A stretch of DNA of 64,000 bases from Thermogutta terrifontis (GCF_002277955.1 NZ_CP018477.1:186001-250000); one strand, 5' to 3'; positions 37,321-49,300 are shown, numbered from the stretch's first letter. Translations and numbers: made by a program. The notes: generated by a model from the sequence alone, not told the origin.

Positions 37321-38424
37321 TCAGTCTCCAAACAGTTCGGTGTAATAGGTGCCTGCGATTCCCACGCCCACCCGCTTGTGGTTGCCCAGCATGTTCTTGT
37401 GATGGCCGGGACTGTGGAACCAGCCCATGTTGGCGGCGTTCCCATCGCTGTAGCCTGCGGCGATATTTTCTCCGGAGGCAGAAGTGCCGAAGCGGCGGGC
37501 ACGGTCCCACGGGGTCGTTTTGCCCGGCACGGGCGATGTGTGATCGAAAAAGCCCAGGGTTTTCATGTCGTTGGAGTGATCGCGGGCAGCCGCACACAGC
37601 CGAAGGTCGATGACGAGAGGGTTCAGCCCAAGCAGGACGCGGGTCATATTGAGCGCCAGAATACAGCGTGCCTCCTCTCGCTGGAGCTGTTTGGCCAAAA
37701 TCGCGTTTTGGGCGAGGACCTGTCGAGCAGGGGGATCCATCGGCGAAACCAAAAAGGCCGCCAGGGTTTCCTCGCCCGCCAGATATTCCTCAAAACTTGG
37801 TTGAGTATCCGGGCGACTTTCGGGTGGAGCGGCGTTGTAGAGGACGCGGGCACACTCTTCCCACAAGCTGCCCCATTCGCTGAGCTTTTCCCGTTCGCTT
37901 CGCAAGGTGTCGGAGGAAGCGAGCACGACTTCTCGGGGAATGACGAGCCATTGCTGGAGTTGCTTCAATCCGGGATCGCCCACCTGCTGGATCATCTCCT
38001 TGGTGAGGTCGGGTCGCTGACGGAGAGTCAGCACCGCCTCGCGAACGGCCGCCACCTGTCGGGGATCCACCTGTCGCAAATGCTGACCTGCCTGGCGCTG
38101 GGCCTGTCGGGTGAACATCTGGCCGTATCTTTCCAGCCGCGCGGAAAGTTGTTTCTCAATGACCGGCAGCAGGGCTTCCACCCAGGCGGGGCCGCCTTCC
38201 ACCGCTTGGGCAACGAGCTGGCGACGTTCGTCCATCGTCGTGCGCGAAGATTGAAACTGACTGACGAGTTCCCGGATGGCGGGACTGGTTGAAGAACGTC
38301 GGGGTTCACCCGACAAAGCGCCCGATGTCAGCCAGAGAGCGACCATACCCGAGAAAAGAACCAAGAGGACCGCCCGCGGAGTGTGCCAGAAGACCGGTTG
38401 GACGGTACGGAAGAGGGCGCTCAC
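37321..38424 (-). CDS. Exported CAP-domain (SCP/PR1-like) protein
   Basis: 367 residues from the GTG at 38424, which has an AAGGGAG site six bases upstream; an ATG ten codons earlier is possible. A signal or anchor (AVLLVLFSGMVALWLTSGALSG) precedes a helical middle region (about 45-250) of unknown function. The C-terminal 120 residues are a CAP domain: NMTRVLLGLNPLVIDLRLCAAARDHSNDM, DHTSPVPGKTTPWDRARRFG, GENIAAGY, GWFHSPGHHKNMLGNHKRVGVGI. The two His and Glu of the CAP cavity are present. Family function in bacteria is unclear (extracellular, possibly envelope-related). It lies 117 bases after the large anchored protein of the ABC operon, so may be cotranscribed. Confidence 0.88.
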   Translation of the reverse strand: MSALFRTVQPVFWHTPRAVLLVLFSGMVALWLTSGALSGEPRRSSTSPAIRELVSQFQSSRTTMDERRQLVAQAVEGGPAWVEALLPVIEKQLSARLERYGQMFTRQAQRQAGQHLRQVDPRQVAAVREAVLTLRQRPDLTKEMIQQVGDPGLKQLQQWLVIPREVVLASSDTLRSEREKLSEWGSLWEECARVLYNAAPPESRPDTQPSFEEYLAGEETLAAFLVSPMDPPARQVLAQNAILAKQLQREEARCILALNMTRVLLGLNPLVIDLRLCAAARDHSNDMKTLGFFDHTSPVPGKTTPWDRARRFGTSASGENIAAGYSDGNAANMGWFHSPGHHKNMLGNHKRVGVGIAGTYYTELFGD

Positions 38425-38541
38425 GCGCGTCTCCCTTTTTGATTGGAAAACCATCTTCGGTTCGCCCGCCCCATAAACCTCGGCCACCAAACGCCGTGCG
38501 GGTTGTGACGTGCCGTGCACGGGGGAGTGTCCCACCACTGG

Positions 38542-40710
38542 TCACGTCTTGGACGAACTTCCGGACGTTGCGGAGCTGGGCTGCGTCTCCGGCTGGGCGG
38601 GTTCCGAGTACTCTTTTTCGAGGATGGGCACGACTTTTTCGTGGAATTCACGGAGCGGATAGTCAGCCGGGAGGCTTTCGCCAATTGTGCTGAGCAATCG
38701 GTTGTAATTGATATCCAGCTCAGCGAGTTCCGTGGCGGTTCGCCGATCCGAGAGCCGCGCCAGGTGAGGGACTTTCTTGAGCAAGGCGGCAGCCTGGGGA
38801 AGGGCCTGTTCGAACTCCGCCCGCGCCTTCGCCAGGTTGGCAGGATTGACCCCGGCGGTGAGGATGGAATTGGCCATGGCCGCGTGCCGCTTGATGGCCA
38901 CCAGTTCAGGAGTGTGCAGGCACTGGATGCGGATGATATCGGCCAGCACAAAATTCCGCGGGAAGACATCTCCCAGTTTGACCATCACTGCGTCGTAGAG
39001 GTCGATGGCGTTCATCATATCGTTGATGGTTTGTCGGTCGGACAGCAATTTCAGGCTTTTCACCAGTTCGGTCAATTCGTGGAAGCGGCTGAAGGCCTCT
39101 TCCAGATTGGAGCGTGCCTGGCCCAAATCTCCCGCCCGGATGGCCTTTTGTGCAGCGGCCACTTTTTCCATGGCGATCTGATATTCCGGCCGCCGCTTCA
39201 CCCGACGGCGAATAATGTCCTGGAGCGCGAAATCTTCAGGAAAGACTTCGTCCAGTTGGTCCAGGATTCGCATGTATCGGTCAGTGATCTCGGATAGGTC
39301 GCTGACAAAGGCGTCGTCATATTGAATATCGGGGTTCTTTTCGATAACTTTCTTCCATCGTCGCGCGGCTTCCAGGAAAATCTCCATGGCCGTGATGTGA
39401 TCGTTGTTGTGATAGGCTTCCAGGGACTGGAACATGGCTTCCCGGGCAGCGACGGCTTCAGGCTGCTGTTCCACTTCCGCGTGTCGTTTCCAGTAGTCGT
39501 AATTGACGATGGTGCGGTTGTGTTCGACGATCTGCGCCCGACGTTCCAGCTCCATGGCCTTGCGGGCAAGTTCCAGGGCTTTCTTTCGCTTGGCCGGATC
39601 TTTGATGCGACGCGCCACCTGCTCGTGGGTGAGCCGCATTTTGATTTCGGCGGATAGCGCGAGGTCCGCCTGTCGGGCCGTACGATCATACGGCGGGGTG
39701 TCGTAGGCCTCCCGTTCTTCCGGCGTCAGCTCTTTGCGACGTTCGGCGAGCAGTTGCTCGCGGAGTCCGGGTTCGAGTTCGTCGATCTGCTGGGCGAGTT
39801 CCCGTGCCTGCTGGAGGAGAAGCTCGCGCTCATAGAGGCGGATGATGGGAAAATCCTCGTAACCACTGGGAAGTTCCCGGTGACCGAACTCGTTGACGAA
39901 CTCGTGCCATCCGGTTTTCCAGGCATCCATCGCCGTTTCACCAAAGGTGCCCTCTTTTTCGATGGCTTCCGCATAGTTCATCTGGAATTTAGGCCGGTGG
40001 GAATAGAAGATCAGCGGAGTGGTGCGCAGAATGGCCCCCTGGTCGGTGAGGCGCTCGGCTTCTCGATACCAATCTTTCCCCACCAGCCAGTTGTCACGTG
40101 GGGGACGCCCCTGGTGAATTTCATAGGGGTCGGCAGGATCCATAAACAGTCGCCGGAATTGCTTGCTTTCGTCGGCCATTCCGATCTTCCAGCCGTAGGT
40201 CCAACCCACGTCGCCGTAGAGGACGGGCTCGCGCTCGTTGTAGCGAATGCCCTCCTGGAGGAATTTGATCCCGCGGATCACCCAGCGAAACCGTTCACGG
40301 TAGTCGTCGAATTCCACAGAGACGTTGAAAGAGAGATTCCATCCCTGATGGCGCCACACGGTGACGAAATGCGGCTCCAGTTTGACCATCTGCTCCAGGG
40401 CGGCGGAGAGATTCGTCCAGTCTTTGCGCCGTTTGTAGTCCTCCGCCTTCATCCAGAGGATGTGGACGGCCACGCCCCGCATTCCCAGCGTCGCCAGCTT
40501 GATCGCTTCGCCGCTGGGATCGAGCTGGCCAAGTTGCGTGGGCGTCAGACCCTCCTTTTCGCGGACCTGGGCCAGCACTCCGCCGGGACTGCTCCTTTGA
40601 GGATCCCGCGAAGGGGCCGCCGGCGTCCCCAAATAGGCGAGTACCCCCAGCAGGACCGCCATGATGACCAGGTAGACAATCTTTCTTAAAAACTGCTGAC
40701 GCGAGGTCAT
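38542..40710 (-). CDS. Large membrane-anchored helical protein of the ABC operon
   Basis: 722 residues with one N-terminal membrane helix (IVYLVIMAVLLGVLAYLGT), then a periplasmic or cytosolic region that is almost entirely helical. Residues 60-240 contain tetratricopeptide-like pairs (LSAALEQMVKLEPHFVTVWRHQGWNLSFN). Residues 290-700 are charged coiled coils rich in Glu, Arg and Lys. I do not recognise a characterised family. Its ATG overlaps the permease stop (ATGA), so translation is coupled and it probably works with the transporter, perhaps as a partner or substrate-handling subunit. Inference only. Confidence 0.85.
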   Translation of the reverse strand: MTSRQQFLRKIVYLVIMAVLLGVLAYLGTPAAPSRDPQRSSPGGVLAQVREKEGLTPTQLGQLDPSGEAIKLATLGMRGVAVHILWMKAEDYKRRKDWTNLSAALEQMVKLEPHFVTVWRHQGWNLSFNVSVEFDDYRERFRWVIRGIKFLQEGIRYNEREPVLYGDVGWTYGWKIGMADESKQFRRLFMDPADPYEIHQGRPPRDNWLVGKDWYREAERLTDQGAILRTTPLIFYSHRPKFQMNYAEAIEKEGTFGETAMDAWKTGWHEFVNEFGHRELPSGYEDFPIIRLYERELLLQQARELAQQIDELEPGLREQLLAERRKELTPEEREAYDTPPYDRTARQADLALSAEIKMRLTHEQVARRIKDPAKRKKALELARKAMELERRAQIVEHNRTIVNYDYWKRHAEVEQQPEAVAAREAMFQSLEAYHNNDHITAMEIFLEAARRWKKVIEKNPDIQYDDAFVSDLSEITDRYMRILDQLDEVFPEDFALQDIIRRRVKRRPEYQIAMEKVAAAQKAIRAGDLGQARSNLEEAFSRFHELTELVKSLKLLSDRQTINDMMNAIDLYDAVMVKLGDVFPRNFVLADIIRIQCLHTPELVAIKRHAAMANSILTAGVNPANLAKARAEFEQALPQAAALLKKVPHLARLSDRRTATELAELDINYNRLLSTIGESLPADYPLREFHEKVVPILEKEYSEPAQPETQPSSATSGSSSKT

Positions 40711-42632
40711 GCTGCCACCTCACGAGATCGCAGGAAGAAATGGCCGGCCACGATGAGCAACACCAGATAGCCTGCCACGGTGATGATATTCACAGCCAGT
40801 AAACTGGGACTGACGTTGTATCCGTACGCCACGAAGTCGATGAATCCCAGTCGGTCCATCGGCGGGATGATGTACGAAAGCAGGTCGAGCCAGGCCAGGA
40901 AGACTGAGTCGATAGCCCGGGCCACCATCAGACCCACCGTGCGAGGAATTTCCACCATCACGCCTTCCTGGGTGAATAAACGGATGGACGACTCGATGGG
41001 GCCGAATCGGGCGGGTGTTTCCACTCCCGGATACAGCTCACCCGTCACAATCTGCCGCATGAACTGGTGGGCCATCCCAGCAATCGTGACACCCAGCGTG
41101 GAAACCAGCGTGACCGGCGTTCCCAGGAAGGTGCTGAGCGTCACTCCAAAGCCGATGGCCAGCACCATTTGCAGCCAGATGCCTAAATAGCCTTTGAACA
41201 GGTTCAGGAAGAACGAACGGTTTCCTGCCCGAATGTACAAATCCGGTTTGGCCATGCCAAAGTACTGGCCACTTTCCAGACAGCGGATCCAGATCTCGAT
41301 CTTTCCGTCCGAGGATGTGAAGTCCCGGAAAAGGTCAAATTCTTTCTGGGAAAGGACTTGGGGGTCCACGGGCTTGAGCCTGACGTATTCGATGGTGCCG
41401 TCGGCATGTTTGATTTTGCGGGGCTCCACGCGGACGCTGGAAAACCGGGTGATTTTCTTGGGGATATCCAGCGCCAGGATGCTGAACTCCTTCGACTCAA
41501 AGACCTGCAGTTCCACCATCAGGCCATTTTCCGGATTGCGGACCGAGAGACTCCCCAAAATTCCCCGTTCGATGTCTCCCTTATGGGTACGGAAGACGCC
41601 AAGGTTCATTTCGATGGGGATGGTGTCTCCGGGGAATTCATCCGGTTTGAGGTCCTTGAACGTCCAGATGGCAGCCGCCTGGGAAGCCCCTTCGATGTAA
41701 CTCCGATATGTCCACTCATCACCGACGCTGATTCCCTTTTCGACGTCGAAGCCGTTCCGGTCACGAAACACGAGGCTGCCGTAGATGGGGACCCGGGCGA
41801 CCAATTGCCCTTCCGGTCCGCCCAGGCGATACGTCACTTTGCCATCGGCTGACTTCTCCACCCGCACCGAATGCGTGTGCCCCCGTTCCATATCCACGCG
41901 GGGATTCCCGTTGGCGTCCACGAAAAACCGGTGGCGGTGACCCCAGGTCGGTTCGGTCCAGCCCTGAAGGGCCTGGCCCTGCGAGCCGTCAGGGAGGGTG
42001 ACCGGCTCACCCAGGGGACGCAAATCCGCCGGGTTCACAACGTGCGTGTGATGGAGCCCGCGGACGACAAACGGATAACTGATGATCCACATCGTTCCCA
42101 GGATGAAGCTGCCCACTGCCACCAAACCCAGAATCTGGCCGGTGACAATCTCGGAGGTGCGGACCGGCTTGGTGAGAACGGTGAAAATCGTTTTGTTTTG
42201 AATATCACCGGGCAGCCGGAATGCCGCCAGGAAGATGACCAAAAGGATAACCAGGTAATTCGTAGTGCCCAGCACGAAATTGAGATACAGCCGATGGGGC
42301 TCGGAACTGGTGGGGTCGAGAAACCAACCGGCAAAAAGAAGGCTGACACAGAACAGCAGGACCACGACGGTCACCTTACGGCCAAAGGCTTCCTTGATTG
42401 TAAGCCAGGCCAGAGCCCCGATGCGGCGCGGGCTGACCAGGACCAGGTCGATCACGCCCGAACGCAGCAACTCCCAAAAGCGCCGCGGTGCCCGCCGGCC
42501 ATAGAGAAGCAGACACCAGAGAAAGCCGATCAGGCCGCACAGGGTTATAAGGCCAAGTGCCGCACTCAGCCACGCGAGGAACGCGGGGCCAATCCAGCTA
42601 GAAAGTTGGGGCAATTCAATTTCGATCGGCAT
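40707..42632 (-). CDS. ABC transporter permease (ABC-2 type)
   Basis: 641 residues. The start at 42632 has a GAGGTG site and overlaps the ATPase gene by 17 bases; the longer frame is antisense-like and rejected. It has membrane helices at about 12-40, 83-103 ([19 protein letters not shown]), 120-140 ([17 protein letters not shown]) and 160-185. A large soluble insert (about 190-470) follows, with beta-rich content and no recognised domain. The C-terminus holds further helices ([23 protein letters not shown] and the final [24 protein letters not shown]). [25 protein letters not shown] is the typical ABC-2 coupling region. Substrate unknown. Confidence 0.88.
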   Translation of the reverse strand: MPIEIELPQLSSWIGPAFLAWLSAALGLITLCGLIGFLWCLLLYGRRAPRRFWELLRSGVIDLVLVSPRRIGALAWLTIKEAFGRKVTVVVLLFCVSLLFAGWFLDPTSSEPHRLYLNFVLGTTNYLVILLVIFLAAFRLPGDIQNKTIFTVLTKPVRTSEIVTGQILGLVAVGSFILGTMWIISYPFVVRGLHHTHVVNPADLRPLGEPVTLPDGSQGQALQGWTEPTWGHRHRFFVDANGNPRVDMERGHTHSVRVEKSADGKVTYRLGGPEGQLVARVPIYGSLVFRDRNGFDVEKGISVGDEWTYRSYIEGASQAAAIWTFKDLKPDEFPGDTIPIEMNLGVFRTHKGDIERGILGSLSVRNPENGLMVELQVFESKEFSILALDIPKKITRFSSVRVEPRKIKHADGTIEYVRLKPVDPQVLSQKEFDLFRDFTSSDGKIEIWIRCLESGQYFGMAKPDLYIRAGNRSFFLNLFKGYLGIWLQMVLAIGFGVTLSTFLGTPVTLVSTLGVTIAGMAHQFMRQIVTGELYPGVETPARFGPIESSIRLFTQEGVMVEIPRTVGLMVARAIDSVFLAWLDLLSYIIPPMDRLGFIDFVAYGYNVSPSLLAVNIITVAGYLVLLIVAGHFFLRSREVAA

Positions 42633-43572
42633 GGCCGTCACCTCGTCCGTGTGCTCGCAGTCCCGGATGTTCTTCGCTTTCCCGGATGATCCGCAGGAAC
42701 AGATGTTCCAGGGTGGTGGTGGGATTTCCCCAGGAAAGGATTTCCAGGCCGTGCTTGGCCAGAACGGCTTTGACCTCAGACTCCGCTTCGGGGGACATCC
42801 TGGGGACACGGATTTCTGTGACGTCCCGCATGGCGAGAAGCTGATCGACCCGCCCCAGTTCCTTCAACTCTCCCTGATAAAGAATGCCGATTCGGTCGCA
42901 GACGTCCTGAACGTCGGCGAGGAGGTGGCTGCACATCACGACGGTCTTGCCCTGATCTCGCAGGCGAAGGATGAGATCCTTCATCTCTCGCGTTCCGATC
43001 GGATCCAGCCCGGAAGTCGGCTCATCCAGCAGAATGAGGTCCGGATCGTTGATGAGGGCCTGCGCCAGCCCGATTCGGCGGGTCATGCCCTTGGAATATT
43101 CTTTCAGCGGCCGTTTCTTGGCCCAGGTCAGTCCGACCATTTCAATAAGGTCCGCCACCCGCTGTCGCCGGACAGATCGCGGCATATTGAACAGGCGACC
43201 GTAGAAATCGAGCGTCTCTTCCGCGTTGAGAAAGCGGTAGAGGTAAGATTCTTCCGGGAGGTAGCCGATGCGCTCGTTTTTTGAGACATCGGTGGCGGGT
43301 CGACCGAACACGTAGACCTCACCGGAGGTCGGCAGCAGAAGCCCCAGGAGCAGCTTCATCGTGGTCGTTTTGCCGGAGCCATTGGGTCCCAGCAATCCAA
43401 ACACCTCACCACGATAAATCTGCAAATCAAGGGCTTTGAGGGCCTGCACCTTGGTGCGTCCCCAGAAGTCGCGATACACCTTGGAGAGGGTTCGCGTCTC
43501 GATGACGACTTCCGGCGGTGACTGGCCGGTTTCCGACGGCCGGGCGGCCGGACTCACTTGTGCCTCGCTCAT
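42616..43572 (-). CDS. ABC transporter ATP-binding protein
   Basis: 318 residues of the ABC-2 ATPase type. Walker A is [13 protein letters not shown], the Q-loop region is [11 protein letters not shown], the signature is [15 protein letters not shown] (a variant of LSGGQ), Walker B is [13 protein letters not shown] and the switch His is in MCSHLL. The C-terminal 80 residues form a regulatory tail. Two ATGs lie six bases apart; AAGGGA is better spaced for the second, which I use. It is the first gene of the ATPase-permease-anchored protein operon. Confidence 0.95.
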   Translation of the reverse strand: MSEAQVSPAARPSETGQSPPEVVIETRTLSKVYRDFWGRTKVQALKALDLQIYRGEVFGLLGPNGSGKTTTMKLLLGLLLPTSGEVYVFGRPATDVSKNERIGYLPEESYLYRFLNAEETLDFYGRLFNMPRSVRRQRVADLIEMVGLTWAKKRPLKEYSKGMTRRIGLAQALINDPDLILLDEPTSGLDPIGTREMKDLILRLRDQGKTVVMCSHLLADVQDVCDRIGILYQGELKELGRVDQLLAMRDVTEIRVPRMSPEAESEVKAVLAKHGLEILSWGNPTTTLEHLFLRIIRESEEHPGLRAHGRGDGHADRN

Positions 43573-44090
43573 CGCCATATCCCTTTATCGTTGGCCATTG
43601 GATTTGTGGCAACCTCTCTCACACCGGCAAGGGGGCTGGTGCGCTCTACGCGGTCGATCGGTGAGCTGTTCAACCGGTTTGGGAAACCCAATTCCCGATG
43701 ACTTCAGCCAGGCCCGCGTCATGATTAATGCCCCGCCTGCACTGGTTGCCCCTTTCTGGAACAGCCCCGGTCACGCTGCCCCCGCCAGTGCCCGGTAAAA
43801 CCAGCGAGCCCCACTGGCGAGTACCGGGAGCAGTCCACAAAGCGAACACATCTTGATCCACAGGGGTTTTTAACCACTCTATGGTAGTATTAATTCTTTT
43901 GCCGAGGTTTTCAGTGTCGACTCTTTCCGAATTCGCGAGCCCCGTTCTGCAGCCCATCCTCATATTATGAGGGGTGCGAAACTACACTGCGGTGGTAATG
44001 TAACCCTTTTGTCTCTCCCGTGCGGATGGGGATAGCTTCTTTCTACTATAAATCCGACTGGAGGGCGGAACAACGAATTGGCACACTGAT
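43573..44090. other. Divergent intergenic region between the ABC operon and nusA (left part)
   Basis: About 520 bases upstream of the ABC operon, with no convincing gene. An A/T-rich stretch near 43860-43900 is a possible promoter area. A palindrome copy and the nusA promoter follow to the right. Confidence 0.4.
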
Positions 44091-44162
44091 CCATTCTCGC
44101 AAGAACCGCTGAGATGGCGGGGATGCAATTGGTTGTAGGGGCAATTCATGAATTGCCCCCAA
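44091..44162 (+). repeat. REP-like element 7 (arm plus palindrome)
   Basis: A single element consisting of the conserved left arm (44091-44134; contains CTGAGATGGCGGGGATGCAA) and the GTAGGGGC palindrome at 44135-44162, whose last bases are changed (GCCCCCAAC). No ACAAG hairpin accompanies it. Confidence 0.8.
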
Positions 44163-44372
44163 CGAGGTCCCTGCGGCTTGAATCCCGGTTCCACGCAAGC
44201 CCGTGGGGACATTAGCGTCCCCATCGGCCGAGTGAAAAGTGCGGATGGTGTCAGGTTTGGCATAAATCTTGTGCGGGGACCTCGCAGACCAGGTTTTTGG
44301 GAAGGAAGTCCTGTTGCGGTCGTTAAGGGAATTCGTTAAGGGAATCTGAAATTCGAAAACTTCCATTGACAC

Positions 44373-44401
44373 TTGACAGGTGGCCGGCAGCCGGGTATGG
44401 T
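44373..44401 (+). promoter_or_regulatory. Probable sigma-70 promoter of the nusA-infB-rbfA operon
   Basis: A perfect TTGACA at 44373-44378 is followed, after a 17-base spacer, by TATGGT at 44396-44401. It lies about 210 bases before the nusA start, so the leader is long. The leader contains a CTGCCTAGGCAG palindrome just after the promoter and a GC-rich, structured stretch ending in ACGGTTTTTTGT, which might act as an attenuator. Confidence 0.6.
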
Positions 44402-44614
44402 GAACAAACACTGCCTAGGCAGATAAGTTGCCGCCAGCTTTGCAGGGTGAACGGCCCCGCGCAAGCGGAGGGCTGCGCGGACGCGGCTTGAGATCGCAGT
44501 ATAGTTTTGGGAACCGTCGCAAGCCGGGTGTGCGGCGACTTGCTGCACGACGGCGGCGGACGGTTTTTTGTTATTTAGTAGCTCGAACGTCTGTCGGACG
44601 CACGCAGGTTGTCA

Positions 44615-45949
44615 ATGAACCCCGACGAACTGCTGAGGATCGTCGACGCGATCCACCGGGACAAAAACATCGATAAAGAGGTCGTCTTCAGAAGTATTGA
44701 GGCGGCCCTCACTTCGGTTGCGCGCAAACGGTTTGGTGAGCATGAGGAAATCAAAATCGTCATCGACCGCAAAACCGGTTTGATTACCGGTTATCGGGGC
44801 GAACAATCCATCGATCCGGAACAACTGACACGGATCGGTGCCCAGGCTGCCAAGCAGGTCATCCTCCAGAAAATCCGCGAAGCGGAACGCGACGTCCTCT
44901 ATGATGAATATCAGGAGCTTCTGGATCAGATTGTGACGGGCACGGTGCAAAAGGTCGAGCCCCGTGCCGTCATCGTCAGCCTCCCGCGGACAGAAGCGAT
45001 TCTTCCCAAAAGTGAACAGATTCCTGGCGAATCACGCCATCCGAATGAACGCATCCGTGCCCTGGTCACCGAAGTGAAAAAGGTGGGACCGCGGCTTAAG
45101 GTGGTTCTCAGCCGCATTCGTCCTACTTTTGTCGTGCGACTTTTCGAGCAGGAAGTCCCTGAAATCAGCGACGGCATTATCGAGATCAAGTCGATTGCGA
45201 GGGAACCCGGTTATCGCACCAAGGTAGCCGTCGTCAGTCTGGACCAGCGGGTCGATCCCGTGGGAGCCTGCGTGGGACTCCGCGGCAACCGCATCCGCAA
45301 CATCGTGGAGGAATTGAACGGGGAACGGATTGACATCATCCGCTGGGACGATGATCTGATGGTGCTGATTCCCAACGCCCTCCAGCCAGCCAAGGTGGAG
45401 GAGGTGATTCTCTGCCAGATGCTGGGACGGGCCATCGTCCTGGTTCCGGAAGACCAGCTCTCCCTGGCCATCGGTCGATGGGGACAGAATGTGCGTTTGG
45501 CCAGCAAGCTGGTGGGATGGGACATCGAGATCATGACCCGCGACGAGCTCAATGAGCAGCTCGAACAGGCCCTACTCGGCTTCGCTTCCCTGGACGGCGT
45601 GTCGGAAGAACTGGCAGACCGGCTGGTGGGGGAAGGTTTTCTCTCCTACGATGACCTTTCCGTGATCGAGCCGGAGGATCTGATGGAAATGGGAGGCCTG
45701 ACCGAGGAACAGGCCATGCATATCATTGCTCAAGCGGAAGCGAAGGCGGAAGAAGCGGAACAGCTTGCGGCCGAGGAACGGCGACGCCAGCGCCAGCTTG
45801 AACGTGAGCGGGCGGCCGCCCAGGCCGAAGGAGCACCCCCCGAGCCACCTGCCCCCTCCCCGGAGGAAATAAGCGAGGGTGACGCGGCTGCCGAAGAAGA
45901 CTCCACGGCCGAGGGTGTGACTTCCGAGTCAGAGGAGGCATCGGCCTGA
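44615..45949 (+). CDS. nusA: Transcription termination/antitermination factor NusA
   Basis: 444 residues. It binds RNA polymerase and RNA, controlling pausing, termination and antitermination. The N-terminal domain opens [38 protein letters not shown]. The S1 domain follows ([31 protein letters not shown]), then KH1 and KH2 ([56 protein letters not shown]). A helix-hairpin-helix-like region ([24 protein letters not shown]) and a very acidic Glu/Ala tail end the protein. The ATG at 44615 has an AGG six bases upstream. rimP, the usual upstream neighbour, is absent. Confidence 0.97.
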   Translation: MNPDELLRIVDAIHRDKNIDKEVVFRSIEAALTSVARKRFGEHEEIKIVIDRKTGLITGYRGEQSIDPEQLTRIGAQAAKQVILQKIREAERDVLYDEYQELLDQIVTGTVQKVEPRAVIVSLPRTEAILPKSEQIPGESRHPNERIRALVTEVKKVGPRLKVVLSRIRPTFVVRLFEQEVPEISDGIIEIKSIAREPGYRTKVAVVSLDQRVDPVGACVGLRGNRIRNIVEELNGERIDIIRWDDDLMVLIPNALQPAKVEEVILCQMLGRAIVLVPEDQLSLAIGRWGQNVRLASKLVGWDIEIMTRDELNEQLEQALLGFASLDGVSEELADRLVGEGFLSYDDLSVIEPEDLMEMGGLTEEQAMHIIAQAEAKAEEAEQLAAEERRRQRQLERERAAAQAEGAPPEPPAPSPEEISEGDAAAEEDSTAEGVTSESEEASA

Positions 45950-46336
45950 GGGGAGAACATGGGGCAGCCTGCCTTTTTGGCTGCTAAACCGCCTTTTTGG
46001 GCTGGTCATGGAGCTGCCAAGGCGGAAGGAAAGAAGGCTACCGAAGTAGAGGGTTCCCCTCGCCTACGGAACGGGGCGGGCAAAAAAGCCTCGCGATAAC
46101 ACTCCCCATGGATTTTGGAGCCGGTAAATCGTCTCTCCTGGGCCGATAAACAAAAAGAGGGATACCGGGTAAACTGGATAGGGAAAGGCAACATCCGATC
46201 CCACTCCGAGCGCTCCACGGGGTGGGTTGTCTGCGGATCGATCCGCGGTCTGGCGGAGGAGGCTGCCGATGCATAGGTAAAGGTCAAACAGGAGACGGGA
46301 TTTCGCGAAACATCGCCGAAATCCGGAGGGGTTTAC
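45950..46336. other. nusA-infB intergenic region
   Basis: About 390 bases without a gene, unusually long for a nusA-infB operon. A GCAGCC/GGCTGC hairpin lies at 45964-45984, and GCCTTTTTGG occurs twice around it. Antisense open frames here have no domain or good start. Confidence 0.45.
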
Positions 46337-49300
46337 GTGGCGCAACGGATCTTCAATCTCGCGAAAGAGCTCAAAATCGAGACCAAAGAATTGCTGGAGG
46401 TCTGCCAGGAGTTGAAGCTCCAGAAGACCTCCGCTTTGGCCAGCCTCACTGACGAAGAAGTCTCTCTTGTCAAGGAGTACCTCAAGCGCGGCAAGGGCGG
46501 GCGAGATCGGATGGCCGCCACGGCGGGCCCGACGGCTGGCCCCATTCCGGCCTTTCGCCGGGAAGATTACATTCCCCCGGCAGGCACGGCCCTGGGAAAG
46601 GTGCCCGTCCTTGACAAAAAAGTCGAGAAACTAGCGCCGACTCCAACCCAGCGCAAAGAACCTGAGAAACCAGAAAAGAAAGAGGAACCGAAGCCGGTCG
46701 CACCTGCGGTACCCACCCCCGTTCCAGAAGAAGTCCCGGTCGCTTCCGTGGCGGTAGAAACGGCGCCACCTCAAGAGACGCCCGAGGTCGCCCCCCTAGC
46801 AGAAGCCGTTCCGCCCGAGGCTTCGCCGCCTGTTGTGACTGCGGAAGTGACCGCGGGACCGACAGAGGCAGCAGCTGCGGAGGCACCGCCGCCGGAAATG
46901 CCGCCTGTGGCCGAGCCCGTTGTCTCCGTCGAGACAATTCCCCCGGGTGAGGTCCTGGAGAGCGAGCTTGTTGTTGAGCAAGAGAGGGCGACGGCCGCTT
47001 CGACTCCCCCGGTCCCCCAGGCCGAGGAGACTACTCCAGCGGGGGCCCAAGTGGAGGTTCCCCCAGCAGGCGCGGACATTGGGGCGGCACCTGCGGTCCC
47101 CGTCGCGGAAAGTCAGGCTGAAGCGGTGGCCACGGCTCCCGCGGAACCCTCAGAAAAAGCAGCGGAAGGTCAGCCCCCCTCCGAAACTGCTCCGCCCAAG
47201 CCCAGTGTCCCGCCGATCGATCCTGAACGGATCGCCGCGATTCGCCCCATTCCCGAGTTGCGTCGTACCAGACGCGAGGGTACCACTCCGCCCGGTACCC
47301 CCAAAAAGGAGAAAAAAGGCAAATCCGAACCGCCTCTTCCGCGGTTAGTTAAATTGGCGCCGATGCCGCAGCCTAAACCGGCGCCAGTGGCAAAACCGAA
47401 GGAGCCACCCCCGCAAAAACCGGAGATCCGTCTGCCTCCGGATGCCATTCGGGCATCAAAGATGGGGGCAATGCCGCTGGCAGGGCATCTGCTGCGGCAA
47501 CAGGAGGAAAAACGAAAGGGCAAGAAAAAAGAGGAAAAGGAGAGCCCCGAGGAAGCCCTGCCGGTCCTCCCCCGGCAAAAGGGACGCCGTGGTAAAGTAG
47601 AGGATAAAGAGGAGCTCCTGGAAAAGGAGGCCACGCCAGGCAAGCTCAAGCGTAAGAAAGAGGTGGTCGCGGTCGAGGAGGAGGAAGACCTCGAACCCGA
47701 AACGACCACCACGCAACAGACCCGACTCCGTCGTACACGGAGTGTCTCAACGGCCGCACCTCGGAAAAGCAGCGTGGTTTTGGAACTCCCTTGCACGGTT
47801 CGTTCGTTTGCGGAAGCCCTGGGCCTCCCCGCTCAGAAGGTCCTCGCCAAGCTCTTTGAAATGGGGACCCTCGCCAACATCAATGCCACTCTGGATCAGG
47901 CGACGGCCGAGCTGCTCGCCGCCGAACTGGGAGTGGACGTCACCTTCCGCGCCGAAGCCGATCCGGAAGAAGAAATTGAAGCCATCTGGAACGCCCCTGA
48001 TCCAGAAGAGTCGCTCCGGCCGCGGCCTCCTGTCGTCACGTTCCTCGGTCACGTGGACCACGGTAAGACATCCCTTCTGGATAAAATCCTGGGCCTCAAC
48101 GTGGCCGCCAAAGAGAAGGGTGGAATCACCCAGCATATCCGCGCTTATCAGGTGGAAAAGAACGGCCGCCCAATCACGTTTTTGGATACCCCCGGGCATG
48201 AAGCATTCACGGCCATGCGGGCCCGCGGTGCCAACTGCACGGATATTGTGGTCCTTGTGGTGGCGGTGGACGACGGGGTGATGCCTCAAACAGAAGAGGC
48301 GATCAGCCACGCCCGGGCAGCTGGTGTTCCCATCGTGGTGGCGCTAAACAAGGTAGACCTCCCCGGTACGCGACCGGAACGCGTGATGCAGCAGTTGACG
48401 GGTCTGGGATTGGTCCCCACCGAATGGGGCGGCGATGTGGAAATGGTGCGGACCAGTGCCCTCACCGGGCAGGGCATTCCGGAACTGCTCGATACACTGA
48501 TCACGCTGGGCGATATCTTCGAGTTGAAAGCCAACTACGATCGGCCCGCGTGCGGTACCTGTCTGGAAGCCTCTCTCCAGCCCGGTCGGGGCGTGGTGGC
48601 CAAATTCCTGGTGCAGAAGGGAACCTTGCGGCCGGGGGATATCGTGGTCTGTGGCACGGCCCACGGTCGTATCAAGGCGATGTACGACCCACTCCAGCCG
48701 CACAAACGGGTTCAGGAGGCCCCGCCTGCGCGTCCTGTCGATGTCATTGGGCTGGATAATGTTCCCGAGGCGGGAAGTCGCTTTGTGGTCCTGGAAGACA
48801 TTGCGAAAGCCCGCAAAATCGCCGAACATCGGATGGAGATGGCCCGCCAGCGCGAGCTGGCCCAGGTCCGTTCCCATGTCACCCTGGAGAATCTCTTCGA
48901 GCGGCTCAGCCAGAAGGAGAAGAAAACGCTGCACATTATTCTGCGGGCGGACACCCGGGGCTCCATCGAGGCCATCCTCAAGGAAATCGCCAAACTGGAG
49001 CATCCCGAGGTCAAGATCGAGGTCATCCAGGCTCTGGTGGGTGGAATCACCGTGGCGGACGTCCATCTGGCGGATGCTTCCGACGCCGTCATCATCGGCT
49101 TCAACGTGGTTCCGGACGAGGATGCCCGCCAGCTTGCCGAACAGCTCAACGTGCAGATCCGACGGTACGACATCATTTACCAGGTGGCGGACGACCTCAA
49201 GGCAGCCCTGGAAGGTATGCTCCAGCCGGAAAAACGCGAGGTCGAACTGGGCCGCGCCCTGATTCAGAAAGTGTTCCGTATCAGCAAGGTGGGAAACGTG

